Source: Pseudomonas sp. GM74
GTDB lineage: Bacteria; Pseudomonadota; Gammaproteobacteria; Pseudomonadales; Pseudomonadaceae
DNA length: 64,000 bases
NCBI RefSeq assembly: GCF_000282455.1
Contig: NZ_AKJG01000163.1
Coordinates: 1 to 64,000, forward strand
Direction of reading: 5' to 3'
Below are positions 35,257 to 43,994 of the stretch, one piece after another. Within the stretch, counting starts at the first letter, position 1, and each line of letters opens with the position of its first letter. The position numbers were made by a program, and so were the translations under genes. The notes beneath the pieces are model-generated. The model did not search any database. It was not told the origin of the DNA and saw nothing but the letters and a program-made list of their open reading frames with translations.

Positions 35257-36057
35257 CAACTTTTTAAATAAATCATCACCAAACTTATCGATATAACTGT
35301 AAACCTGCTGACGTTTGCGATCGAAAGCGCGCCTATTGAACTTTCGAATACCTGCCGCTTGAAAAAGCTGCACACCCTCAGTATTGATAGTGATAAACAG
35401 AAAGTTGCCGTTGTAGTTCTTGCTGTACACATCCAGCCCGCCCATGACCATCGCCATGCCGCCACCCGGCGCAACGACGCAAGGGACAGTTTTGAAGCTG
35501 ACAAGCTCACTGTTCTTGCTTCCGGAATCGACGATCTTCAACGCTTCCTTGTCACCCTTGAGCTTTTCGAAACCGGCAGCCACCAGGCTCAACACATTGC
35601 CGGAGCCGGCACTGATAACGGTTTGAAGGATCTGCAGCAGCGCGTCATTCATGGTCAATGTCAGCGTTTTGGAATCGTACTTTTTACGCGTATAGCTTTC
35701 CGTCACCCAGCCGATTGCGGTCAGTGCCTCGTTATAGGCGGCGTAGCGTTGCTCTTGCGTACTGTTGGCGGGTAGCTTGCGAACCACCGCTTCGGCAAAG
35801 GACTGGCTGTCCAGGGCATCTTGCTTGTCGTCTTCGGAAAGTTTTTCCTCGAACACTACAAGCGACGGACCTACCACCGAAGCATCATGATCCTGAGCGG
35901 TGCGAATGGCTGAAACGCTCACCGTTGCAGCCAGGCTCCTGGCCCGTGGACGTGCAGGCACGGCAGCGAGTTGAGCTTCGATCTGTTTGAAGTATTTATC
36001 TTGCGCGGCAACATCAAAAGGCAATTGTGCCGCGTCATTAATGTTCGAGTTTTGCAT
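35248..36057 (-). CDS. Uncharacterised protein, member B of the three-paralogue family
   Basis: A 269-residue soluble protein starting MQNSNINDAAQLPFD with AAGGAA 6 bases upstream; the frame extends 21 codons further but without support. Residues 1-60 are an Ala/Arg-rich extension (PARPRARSLAATVS) absent from the other two members. The core matches them: YNEALTAIGW corresponds to the LNEYITTLNFFGW segment of the 40907 gene, and NGNFLFITINTEGVQLFQAA followed by FNRRAFDRKRQQVYSY corresponds to its KSDFLFFNMEDH and LDKNILESKR parts. A Gly/Met-rich turn, PGGGMAMVMGG, precedes the last strands. No enzymatic motif is visible. It is likely co-transcribed with member A, 69 bases downstream. Confidence 0.7.
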   Translation of the reverse strand: MQNSNINDAAQLPFDVAAQDKYFKQIEAQLAAVPARPRARSLAATVSVSAIRTAQDHDASVVGPSLVVFEEKLSEDDKQDALDSQSFAEAVVRKLPANSTQEQRYAAYNEALTAIGWVTESYTRKKYDSKTLTLTMNDALLQILQTVISAGSGNVLSLVAAGFEKLKGDKEALKIVDSGSKNSELVSFKTVPCVVAPGGGMAMVMGGLDVYSKNYNGNFLFITINTEGVQLFQAAGIRKFNRRAFDRKRQQVYSYIDKFGDDLFKKLTS

Positions 36058-36217
36058 ATCAAGTTCCTTGGTTAACAATCTGCCGCTCCATGCGGCGCAA
36101 ACCAAAACTAAGACATACAAGAATAACCATCAACCCGAATATAAGATTTAACTTATGCCAATAATTACCAGACCGTAACGACCCGTATTGAAGCCGGCAT
36201 AGTTAAAGCGTGAAATA

Positions 36218-36239
36218 GCGGCCTCTTATTAGAGGCCGC
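36218..36239 (-). terminator. Hairpin after cobJ
   Basis: GCGGCCTCT-TATT-AGAGGCCGC is a perfect 9-bp stem, 7 bases past the cobJ stop on the minus strand, followed by TATTTC. It is likely the end of the cobG-H-I-J transcript. Confidence 0.7.
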
Positions 36240-36245
36240 ACTCAT

Positions 36246-37949
36246 TCAAGAACCGGGCTTGCTCCCATACCAACGCGGTGTATAGACCCAAACTCCATTT
36301 TCGGCGCGAGGGAATACACAGGTAGTCGAAGAACCGATCAATACCATGGTGCGCATATCGACCTGATCAGGCGTCAATTGGCCAAGGGTGGTGACCCGCA
36401 GCGTCTGGCCCGGACGCCCGATATCCCGGCCCAGCACCACAGGGGTCTCAGGCACGCGGTGCCGGGCGACGATATCGAGCGCCTGCCCCAGTTGCCACGG
36501 GCGAGAACGCGAGATCGGGTTGTAGAAGGCCAGGGCCAGATCGGCTTGAGCGGCAAGGTCCAGGCGTTTCTCGATGATTGCCCAGGGCTTGAGGTTGTCC
36601 GACAGCGACAGCACACAGAAGTCATGCCCCAACGGTGCACCGGCCTGGGCGGCCGTCGCCAGCGAGGCGGAAACCCCGGGCAAAATCTCGAGATCGACAT
36701 TATGCCAATGGGCGTCGCTGGATTCGTGAAGCGCCTCCAGCACTGCAGCGGCCATGGCGAAAACACCCGGGTCGCCAGACGAAACCACCACCACCGAACG
36801 ACCTTGGGCCGCCAATTCGAAAGCGTGACGGGCGCGTTGCATCTCTTCGCGGTTGTCGGTGCAATGCAGCACTTGATCGGCACGAAACGGTCCGGCCATG
36901 CGCACGTAAGTTTCGTAACCCAGCACGTCGGTTGCGCGGGCCAGTTCCGCCTTCACGGCCGGCACCATCAGTTCGGCGGCACCCGGCCCCAGACCGATCA
37001 CGGCCAGGCGTCCGCGTGGACGGCCAATCTGCAACGGGCCCACTGGTTGCCCGGCTACCGCAATGGCAACGGTGTCGTTACCCAGGATAAAAACAGGCTG
37101 ACCGATGGCGGCGCGCAGTCGCTCACCGATACCTGCCTCGGCACTGGCAAAACGCAACGGCACACCCAGTTCCAGCGCCGCTTCACGCAGCGCCGGGTTG
37201 GCCATTTCGGTGTCGGCGGCCAACAGACAAGCCAGCGACTGCACAGCGACTTTTGCCTGATGCAACGCCTCGCGAACCGCCGTCGCTACGTTGGTCACGC
37301 TGGCACTGACGGCGACCACCACGTTGCGCGGATAGATCAGTAATTCGTTGGCGGCTGGTGCGCGCTCGGCATGACCGACATGCACCGCCAATCGGGCCTG
37401 TGCATCTTCGGGCAACTGCGCCTGCGCCAGCCACGGGGCCTCACCCTCAATGCGCACCGTTTCACCGGCGAGCAAATCGGAAACGAAACGCTTGCCCAGT
37501 TCCAGGTCGCCAAGGGCATAACCGCTGGGCGGGTTGAGCAGGCAAGTGCCGAAACGCAACTCACCGCTGGTGGTGATCGCTGCAGAGACTTCAAGCGCGC
37601 TGGCAATCTCCCGCGCCATCACATTCACGCCGCCAAGACCACCAAGCAGAGGCACCACCGCGCTGCCGTCTTCGGCCACGGCCAGCACTGGCGGCTCGGC
37701 GCCTTTTTCCAGCAGCAACGGCGCCAGCGTGCGGATCACGATCCCGGCTGCGCACAAGGCTATGATCGGCGTGTCCTGCTGATAAAGCTCACGCAGGGTC
37801 GCACCGAATTCACGGTAGACGCGGTCAGCGCCCTCAACCCGCCCGGTCAGGCCGTGGATCAACGCACCCGGATAAAACTGCTGAATTTTCTGTGCGGTCG
37901 CAAGGCTGCCATTGCCGAGAATGACAATCGCCGGAACTGGACGGGTCAT
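36246..37949 (-). CDS. cobJ: CbiG-CobJ fusion: precorrin-3B C17-methyltransferase with CbiG/CobE domain
   Basis: A 567-residue fusion. Residues 1 to about 320 are CbiG-like: IIALCAAGIVIRTLAPLL and LLGGLGGVNVMAREIA form the N-terminal part, then a CobE-like segment (VVVAVSASVTNVATAVREAL). From about 322 the tetrapyrrole methylase CobJ begins with RLAVIGLGPGAAELMVPAVK, VVVVSSGDPGVFAMAAAVLE, ILPGVSASLATAAQAGAPLGHDFC and LAFYNPISRSRPWQL. CobJ methylates C17 during ring contraction. Start ATG 37949 shares one base with the cobI stop, so translation is coupled. Such fusions occur in Pseudomonas. It is the last gene of the cobG-H-I-J unit. Confidence 0.92.
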   Translation of the reverse strand: MTRPVPAIVILGNGSLATAQKIQQFYPGALIHGLTGRVEGADRVYREFGATLRELYQQDTPIIALCAAGIVIRTLAPLLLEKGAEPPVLAVAEDGSAVVPLLGGLGGVNVMAREIASALEVSAAITTSGELRFGTCLLNPPSGYALGDLELGKRFVSDLLAGETVRIEGEAPWLAQAQLPEDAQARLAVHVGHAERAPAANELLIYPRNVVVAVSASVTNVATAVREALHQAKVAVQSLACLLAADTEMANPALREAALELGVPLRFASAEAGIGERLRAAIGQPVFILGNDTVAIAVAGQPVGPLQIGRPRGRLAVIGLGPGAAELMVPAVKAELARATDVLGYETYVRMAGPFRADQVLHCTDNREEMQRARHAFELAAQGRSVVVVSSGDPGVFAMAAAVLEALHESSDAHWHNVDLEILPGVSASLATAAQAGAPLGHDFCVLSLSDNLKPWAIIEKRLDLAAQADLALAFYNPISRSRPWQLGQALDIVARHRVPETPVVLGRDIGRPGQTLRVTTLGQLTPDQVDMRTMVLIGSSTTCVFPRAENGVWVYTPRWYGSKPGS

Positions 37950-38683
37950 CAGCCTTGCCACCTTTCACCGGGAACGATGATCAACGAGAAGTACGGCGAA
38001 GACATCGGCTCGACCTGATCCAGCGGCACGATTTTCTGATTGGCCATGGTTGCGCGTTCGACGTACAGCGCACGCTCGGCCAGGCCGAGCTCTTCCAGCA
38101 CCTGGCGGACCTTGGGAAAGTTGCGTCCCAGTTTCATGATCACCGCCGCATCCGCATCGGCCAGGCGACGCTTGAGCTCGTCGTGCGGCAGCACACCGGA
38201 CAACACCGACAGACTCTGATTGCGATACACCAGCGGCGCACCGAGCACCGAGGCACCGCCGAGCATCGAGCACACACCCGGCACGACTTCGGCCTGATAA
38301 CGCTCGGCGAGCCGGTCGTGCAGGTACATGTAGGAGCCGTAGAAGAACGGATCGCCTTCGCAGATCACCGCCACATCGCGACCGGCATCGAGATGCATCG
38401 CCAGCTCATCGGCAGCGTCATCGTAGAAGTCGCTGATCACTTGCTCGTAGGACAACGGTGCCGGCAAGGCTTCGGTGGTCACCGGGTACACCAGCGGCAG
38501 CAGATTCTGTGCTTGCTGCAGATGCGCCTCGATGATGCCGAAGGCGTTGCCTTTCTTGCCCTTGGCCACGAAGTACGCCACCACCGGGGATTCGCGCAGC
38601 AAACGCAGGGCCTTGACGGTAATCAGTTCCGGATCACCGGGGCCGACACCGAGGCCGATCAAACGTCCAGGTTGCTGCATCAT
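37949..38683 (-). CDS. cobI: Precorrin-2 C20-methyltransferase CobI
   Basis: A 244-residue SAM-dependent tetrapyrrole methylase that converts precorrin-2 to precorrin-3A. Motifs are GRLIGLGVGPGDPELITVKAL, ICEGDPFFYGSYMYLHDRL, VVPGVCSMLGGASVLGAPLVYRN and VIMKLGRNFPKVRQVLEELG. It overlaps cobH by 4 bases upstream and cobJ by one base downstream, so all three are translationally coupled. Two adjacent ATGs begin the frame. Confidence 0.95.
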   Translation of the reverse strand: MMQQPGRLIGLGVGPGDPELITVKALRLLRESPVVAYFVAKGKKGNAFGIIEAHLQQAQNLLPLVYPVTTEALPAPLSYEQVISDFYDDAADELAMHLDAGRDVAVICEGDPFFYGSYMYLHDRLAERYQAEVVPGVCSMLGGASVLGAPLVYRNQSLSVLSGVLPHDELKRRLADADAAVIMKLGRNFPKVRQVLEELGLAERALYVERATMANQKIVPLDQVEPMSSPYFSLIIVPGERWQG

Positions 38684-39306
38684 TCGATCTCCGTAGCGAG
38701 GGCATTGACGGCAGCGGCAGCCATGGCGCTACCGCCCAGGCGTCCCTGCATGATGACAAAAGGCACGCCACGGCTGTCAGCAGCCAGCGCGGCCTTGGAT
38801 TCGGCGGCGCCGACGAAACCTACAGGGAACCCGAGGATCAGCGCCGGTTTCGGCGCACCGGCGTCGAGCATTTCCAGCAGGTAAAACAGTGCCGTCGGGG
38901 CGTTGCCGATGACTACCACGCTACCTTCCAGATGGGGACGCCACAGTTCCAGCGCAGCGGCTGAGCGGGTGTTGCCCAACTCACGGGCCAGTTCCGGAAC
39001 GCTTTCGTCGCGCAAGGTGCAGATCACCGAATTGTTCGCCGGCAACCGCGCGCGGGTCACGCCTTCGGAGACCATTCGCGCATCGCACAAAATCGGCGCG
39101 CCGGCCGCCAGCGCATCACGCCCGGCCTTGCCCGCCCCTTCGGAAAACTGCAAACCGTCGATGGCCTCGACCATGCCGCAGGCGTGAATCACACGGACTG
39201 CGAGTTTCTCCAGATCGGCCGGGATTCGGTCGAGGTTGGCCTCGGCGCGAATGATCGCGAAGGAGTTGCGATAGATCTCCTGACCGTCGCGGATGTAATC
39301 AAGCAT
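38680..39306 (-). CDS. cobH: Precorrin-8X methylmutase CobH
   Basis: A 208-residue enzyme moving a methyl group from C11 to C12 to give hydrogenobyrinate. Matching segments are IYRNSFAIIRAEANLD, VRVIHACGMVEAI (with the catalytic histidine), PILCDARMVSEGVTRARLP, VVIGNAPTALFYLLEMLDAG and LGFPVGFVGAAESKAAL. Start ATG 39306 (MLDYIRDGQEIYRNSF) overlaps the end of cobG by 8 bases. The frame is open upstream without homology. Confidence 0.95.
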   Translation of the reverse strand: MLDYIRDGQEIYRNSFAIIRAEANLDRIPADLEKLAVRVIHACGMVEAIDGLQFSEGAGKAGRDALAAGAPILCDARMVSEGVTRARLPANNSVICTLRDESVPELARELGNTRSAAALELWRPHLEGSVVVIGNAPTALFYLLEMLDAGAPKPALILGFPVGFVGAAESKAALAADSRGVPFVIMQGRLGGSAMAAAAVNALATEIE

Positions 39307-40621
39307 CAAGGGGGCTCCGTGAGCGGGCGTCGAGCAAGGCCGCGACCGCTTCAATAGTAAGGTTGCGTGCGTGCAGCGCGCCGAAACCCGGCTGCGCTGC
39401 ATCGCGAAAATATAGATCGTAGTGACCGGGGGCGACGGCCAGCAAGGTGACGGGTGCGATATGCGCGGCGGCGCAGGAACGCGGGCAACCGCTCAGGTGT
39501 ATGTTCGGCGCCGGTCCGTGGCGGTGCAGCAACGCGGCCAATTGCAGGGCATCGCCCTTGGTCTCGGCCAGGCCTTTGGCGCAACCGCTGGAACCGGTGC
39601 AGGCGACCAGCCGGGACAATGGCTGATCGGCTTCACACGCCAAACCCAAGCGTTGCAAACGCCCCATGACGTCGGCGGCATTGTTCGTGTGGACATTGGG
39701 CAACAGCAGGCTTTGCCAGGGTGTGAAGCGCAGACTGGCATCACCGAACTCCCGTGACAGTTGCGCCACGCCCCGCAGCATCGCCGGATCGAGTCGCCCC
39801 AGCGGCGGCACAGCCCCCACATAGACAACTCCGGGCTCGGCCTGGGGATGGGCGCCAATGTGCATGTCACTGGAGCCCGAAACCCGCTGCCAACCGACAA
39901 CAGCCTGGATCGATACACGCTCAGCCAACCGAAGCACAACGTCCTCGACCGAATACCCGACCAGCAAATGACGCATCCGCGTCTGCTCGGGGCGCGCCAG
40001 TTCAAGAAATAACTCAAGGACCGCAACCACCAGCGCGTGCCCGTCAGCCAGTGCAACCGAACCGACGGGGCTGTCCGTCGGGCATCCCGCCAGACCGAAC
40101 GCCAACCGTCGCTCGCCATCTTGCTCAAACGCCGAGAGCCAAAGGTCATGGGGATGTTCGAGCATCGCCAGGTCTTCACCGCCATCGAGTTGCACGGCGA
40201 ATTTCGCACTGAGGTCGTGGAACGCTTCGTGGCTTTGCAGTGTGGCGAGGATCTGTCCTGCAAGCGGGCGAGTGTCGAACAGCATGCGCCGATCGATCCC
40301 GGCGCCGGGGCTGAGCATCAGGTTGCGCACATCATCGCCAGCCGCCGTTCGCGGCCCCAGATCGGCGGCCAGCAGGCTGTCGATCAACGCCGCTTGCTCG
40401 TTGCCGATGCCGCGGATCTGCAGGTTGGCCCGGTTGGTCGCCTCGATCGCTGCGCTGGCATATCGCTCGGCGGCATCGGCCACAGCGATTGCCTGGTGCG
40501 CACGGATGGCGCCACCGTCGAGTTTGATCCGGCAAATACCACCGTCCAATGCCTGGACGACACGCAACAACCCGGGACAGGCGGAAGGGCGCAAGCGGTT
40601 GGGTATCTGACGTGACTTCAC
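39299..40621 (-). CDS. cobG: Precorrin-3B synthase CobG
   Basis: A 440-residue nitrite/sulfite-reductase-like monooxygenase of the oxygen-dependent corrin pathway, converting precorrin-3A to precorrin-3B. It has ferredoxin-like half domains and the iron-sulphur/siroheme-type motif VACTGSSGCAKG ... LSGCPRSCAAAH (CX5C, then CX3C). Its presence shows the aerobic route for ring contraction. Start is uncertain: GTG 40621 has no good ribosome site, and a TTG at the LRPSACPG segment, which resembles the usual family start, is possible. It is the first gene of the minus-strand cob unit. Confidence 0.9.
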   Translation of the reverse strand: MKSRQIPNRLRPSACPGLLRVVQALDGGICRIKLDGGAIRAHQAIAVADAAERYASAAIEATNRANLQIRGIGNEQAALIDSLLAADLGPRTAAGDDVRNLMLSPGAGIDRRMLFDTRPLAGQILATLQSHEAFHDLSAKFAVQLDGGEDLAMLEHPHDLWLSAFEQDGERRLAFGLAGCPTDSPVGSVALADGHALVVAVLELFLELARPEQTRMRHLLVGYSVEDVVLRLAERVSIQAVVGWQRVSGSSDMHIGAHPQAEPGVVYVGAVPPLGRLDPAMLRGVAQLSREFGDASLRFTPWQSLLLPNVHTNNAADVMGRLQRLGLACEADQPLSRLVACTGSSGCAKGLAETKGDALQLAALLHRHGPAPNIHLSGCPRSCAAAHIAPVTLLAVAPGHYDLYFRDAAQPGFGALHARNLTIEAVAALLDARSRSPLDA

Positions 40622-40906
40622 AGGACGACCGGTACAAGACGAAGGACAGCATTATGCCTGCTTTGCCCGGCCTGATGAAAAACCCTGGCGGGTTGACGAC
40701 GAAAAGCGCGTGATCCCGGCCCCAGGTTTTTCGCTTCAAGCCTGACCGCCATCGCAAGTTCTAGTTGAACACTCAGCGAAAAAAGCTAACAGCAAGAATC
40801 AATTCAACCAACCCGAATTATTTAAACCACACACTAACTCTTGTACTTTTCACCGCAACCCGAAGAAAAACAACAGCAAAAAAATCAGCTACATCAAAGG
40901 AAAAAA
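40622..40906. other. Intergenic region upstream of cobG and member C
   Basis: 285 bases between divergent genes; its right half is AT-rich, unlike the rest. It should contain both promoters. I found no cobalamin riboswitch B12-box sequence and no repeat element. Confidence 0.4.
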
Positions 40907-41554
40907 ATGAACATTGAAAAACCGAATGGAATACTGACGGCCCACAATCTTGTTTCGTGCACCGAAGAACTTTCACTGCAAGATTACGACGACTTCGCCC
41001 ATTGCACACAGATAGCCACCCAGTCTGCAGACATGGTCGGCAGCCGCTTCGCGGACTCGACAACCTGGCTGAATGAATACATAACGACATTGAATTTTTT
41101 CGGTTGGTCGGTCTATCAGGATGCCATCTTCACCCGCACTAAACACTCTGTCTCGAAAAGCATTGCCGAGTTCTTGGTCCAAAGTGCTCAAAGCATGCCG
41201 GATAGCCAGCAAGGAAATGCCATGATTGACACGCTCGACGCACTGAAACCCAACCAGCCGGCGCTTCTTTCACTGGATCAACAAAGTTCCCTGGGAGCGC
41301 GCTTTCAAGTAATACCCACGCGCTACGATTCAAAGGGGTTTCTTGAAATCGCAATATTTAATCTTGAATTAGTTACTACAATCAAAAAAAGTGACTTTCT
41401 ATTTTTCAACATGGAAGACCACGCTGCAAAAATCATCCAGCAACGCGCCTATCTTAAACTGGACAAAAACATACTCGAAAGCAAAAGACCACTCATGGAA
41501 CGCAAGCGGCTCGAAATCAGAATGAAGAGATTTGACCTGAAAAAGAACCGTTAA
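40907..41554 (+). CDS. Uncharacterised protein, member C of the three-paralogue family
   Basis: A 215-residue soluble protein, start ATG 40907 with AAAGGA upstream. No known domain is recognised. Residues about 23-66 (SLQDYDDFAHCTQIA ... WLNEYITTLNFFGW) align without gaps to member A at 34528-35178. The C-terminal DFLFFN strand and following charged helix (ILESKRPLMERKRLEIRMKR) align to both A and B. The coding sequence is visibly poorer in GC than the cob genes on either side, with many AAA/ATT codons, suggesting horizontal gain. It sits inside the cobG/cobL divergent gap, 139 bases before cobL. Function unknown. Confidence 0.7.
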   Translation: MNIEKPNGILTAHNLVSCTEELSLQDYDDFAHCTQIATQSADMVGSRFADSTTWLNEYITTLNFFGWSVYQDAIFTRTKHSVSKSIAEFLVQSAQSMPDSQQGNAMIDTLDALKPNQPALLSLDQQSSLGARFQVIPTRYDSKGFLEIAIFNLELVTTIKKSDFLFFNMEDHAAKIIQQRAYLKLDKNILESKRPLMERKRLEIRMKRFDLKKNR

Positions 41555-41692
41555 CCGGATAAGCCCTGAGCACATTTACAGACACTGGCGACAGGCGAAT
41601 ACAACCCACACCGCGCTATGATGCACAACCGCACGGGTCGACACGGATCGGCTGCGTGATGATTTGGCTTCGATTGATAGAAGAGGAACGGC

Positions 41693-42904
41693 ATGACCCC
41701 CTGGCTGACAGTAGTAGGCATCGGAGAGGAAGGCTTCAAGGGGCTTGGAAAAAATGCCCGACATGCTCTGCTGAAGGCTTCGCGGATCATTGGCGGTCAA
41801 CGACAACTGGATCTGCTGCCATCCTGCATCCGTGGCGAACGGCAATTATGGCCAAGTCCTTTTTCCCTCGAACCGGTCCTGACCAGACGTGGCGAGCCCG
41901 TCTGCGTCCTGGCCAGCGGCGATCCAATGTTCTATGGCGTCGGCGCCAGCCTTGCCCGACAACTCCCTGCCAGCGAAATGCTGACGCTTCCCGCCCCCTC
42001 CTCCTGCTCGCTCGCCGCTGCGCGAATGGGTTGGCCCTTGCAGGAGGTGGTCACCCTTTCGGTGGTGGCCCGGCCGGTCGCCGCACTCAATGCCCACCTG
42101 TCCAGCGGCGTGCGCTTGCTGGTATTGAGCAACGACGGCCGCAGCCCCGTCGCCATCGCCGCCCTGCTGCGTGAACGTGGCTTCGGCCCCAGCCGGCTCA
42201 CCGTGCTGGAACACCTGGGCGGCGAAACCGAGCGGCGTATCGACGGTATCGCCAGCGACTGGAACGATTCGCCGATCGCCGACCTGAACCTGATCGCCAT
42301 CGAGTGCATCGCCGAGCCGAACACACTGCGCCTGTCGCGACTGGCCGGCCTGCCGGACTCGGCCTTCCAGCACGACGGCCAACTGACCAAACGCGATGTA
42401 CGCGCCATCACCCTCGCGCGCCTGGCCCCGATCCCCGGCGAACTGCTGTGGGACGTCGGCGCCGGCAGCGGTTCGATCGGCATCGAATGGATGCGCGCTC
42501 ACCCCGGTTGCCGAGCACTGGCCATCGAGGCGGATACGGGTCGACAAGCGTTGATCGAACACAACCGCGATGCCCTCGGCGTTCCCGGCCTGCAACTGGT
42601 TCGTGGCAGCGCACCACAGGCCCTGGCTGGGCTGGAGCGGCCGGATGCGATTTTCATCGGTGGCGGCGTTACCCGCGAAGGCGTGCTCGATACCTGCTGG
42701 GCCGAACTCAAACCCGGTGGCCGGCTGATCGCCAACGCAGTCACCCTGCAAAGTGAAATGACCCTGATGGCCTGGCGCGAGCAACACGGCGGGGAGTTGA
42801 CCCGCATTCATATCGCCCAGGCACAACCGCTGGGCGACTTCGACACCTGGCGCCAAGCCTTGCCGATTACCTTGCTGGACGTGACGAAACCCTTCGATGC
42901 GTGA
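41693..42904 (+). CDS. cobL: Precorrin-6Y C5,15-methyltransferase (decarboxylating) CobL
   Basis: A 403-residue two-domain enzyme that methylates C5 and C15 and removes the acetate carboxyl at C12. The CbiE-like N-terminal tetrapyrrole methylase (WLTVVGIGEEGFKGLGKNAR, VLASGDPMFYGVGASL) is followed by a CbiT-like class I methyltransferase (ALARLAP then LLWDVGAGSGSIGIEWMRAHPGC and AIFIGGGVTREGVLDTC). It starts at ATG 41693 with AGAGGAAC upstream. It begins the cobL-cbiD-cobK unit, overlapping cbiD by 8 bases. Confidence 0.94.
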   Translation: MTPWLTVVGIGEEGFKGLGKNARHALLKASRIIGGQRQLDLLPSCIRGERQLWPSPFSLEPVLTRRGEPVCVLASGDPMFYGVGASLARQLPASEMLTLPAPSSCSLAAARMGWPLQEVVTLSVVARPVAALNAHLSSGVRLLVLSNDGRSPVAIAALLRERGFGPSRLTVLEHLGGETERRIDGIASDWNDSPIADLNLIAIECIAEPNTLRLSRLAGLPDSAFQHDGQLTKRDVRAITLARLAPIPGELLWDVGAGSGSIGIEWMRAHPGCRALAIEADTGRQALIEHNRDALGVPGLQLVRGSAPQALAGLERPDAIFIGGGVTREGVLDTCWAELKPGGRLIANAVTLQSEMTLMAWREQHGGELTRIHIAQAQPLGDFDTWRQALPITLLDVTKPFDA

Positions 42905-43994
42905 CGAAACCGCCGAACAACCCGCCCCCCTGCGCAGCGGCCTGACCACCGGCAGTTGTGCCACGGCCACCAGCCTCGCCGCCGCGCGCCTACTCCTGGC
43001 TGGCACGACGGCCGATGCGGTGGAAATCGTGTTGCCCAAAGGCAAGCAAGTGCAGATGCGCCTGGAGTTCTGCCGCCTCACCGAGGATGGCGCCGAAGCG
43101 GGAACCCTCAAGGACGCCGGTGACGATCCGGACGTGACCCATGGCGCCCTGCTCTACTCCCAGGTGCGCCTGAGCAGCGAACCGGGGACTCGCTTCAAGG
43201 CTGGTCGCGGCGTCGGCACAGTGACCCGGCCCGGGCTGGTGCTGGGTGTCGGCGAGCCCGCGATCAACCCGGTGCCACGCAAAATGATCAGCGAACACCT
43301 GACCCGACTGGCCGACGAACTCGGCTACGGCGGCGGTTTCGAGGTCACGGTCAATGTCGAGAACGGCGAGGCGCTGGCACTCAAAACCATGAACCCGCGC
43401 CTGGGCATTCTTGGCGGTCTGTCGATCCTCGGCACCAGCGGCATCGTCCGGCCGTTTTCCTGTGCGGCCTACATCGCCTCGATCCACCAGGGCATCGACG
43501 TGGCGAAAACCAACGGTTACCTGCACATCGCCGCCTGCACCGGCAACGCCAGCGAAGACACCATGCGCCGGGTCTACAACCTGCCGGAAATCGCCCTGAT
43601 CGAAATGGGCGACTTCGTTGGTGCCGTGCTCAAGCACCTGCGCAAGGTACCGGTGGATAAACTCAGCCTGTGCGGTGGTTTCGGCAAGATCAGCAAACTG
43701 GCGGCCGGGCATATGGATTTGCACAGTCGTCATTCGAGCATTGACCTGCCGCAACTGGCGTTATGGGCGGCGCAGGTCGGCGCCGATGCAGCGTTGCAGC
43801 AGAGCATCCGCGAAGCCAACACCAGCCAGCAGGCACTGGCCATGGCCGCCGCGGCCGGAGTCGCCCTGGGTGATGCAGTCTGCCGGCACGCCCTGGACTT
43901 TGCCCGCAGCGTGGTACCGGCGCAGGTTCAGGTGGAAGTCTTCGCCATCGATCGCCAGGGCGGGATTGTTGGCCATGCGGGAGCTTTTCAATGA
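42897..43994 (+). CDS. cbiD: Cobalt-precorrin-5B C1-methyltransferase CbiD
   Basis: A 365-residue C1-methyltransferase. Recognisable parts are LRSGLTTGSCATATSLAAARLLL at the N-terminus, GVGTVTRPGLVLGVGEPAINPVPRKMI, NPRLGILGGLSILGTSGIVRPFS and IGEMGDFVG-like IALIEMGDFVGAVLKHLRK. CbiD comes from the anaerobic pathway but here stands with oxygen-dependent CobG and aerobic-type CobL, replacing the CobF role as seen in other pseudomonads. It overlaps cobL by 8 bases and cobK by 4 (ATGA). Confidence 0.94.
   Translation: MRDETAEQPAPLRSGLTTGSCATATSLAAARLLLAGTTADAVEIVLPKGKQVQMRLEFCRLTEDGAEAGTLKDAGDDPDVTHGALLYSQVRLSSEPGTRFKAGRGVGTVTRPGLVLGVGEPAINPVPRKMISEHLTRLADELGYGGGFEVTVNVENGEALALKTMNPRLGILGGLSILGTSGIVRPFSCAAYIASIHQGIDVAKTNGYLHIAACTGNASEDTMRRVYNLPEIALIEMGDFVGAVLKHLRKVPVDKLSLCGGFGKISKLAAGHMDLHSRHSSIDLPQLALWAAQVGADAALQQSIREANTSQQALAMAAAAGVALGDAVCRHALDFARSVVPAQVQVEVFAIDRQGGIVGHAGAFQ

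Noticed and set aside
40622..41692. Cobalamin riboswitch in front of cobG or cobL
   Set aside because: No B12-box-like GCCACTG with the accompanying conserved stems was found; regulation must be elsewhere or different.
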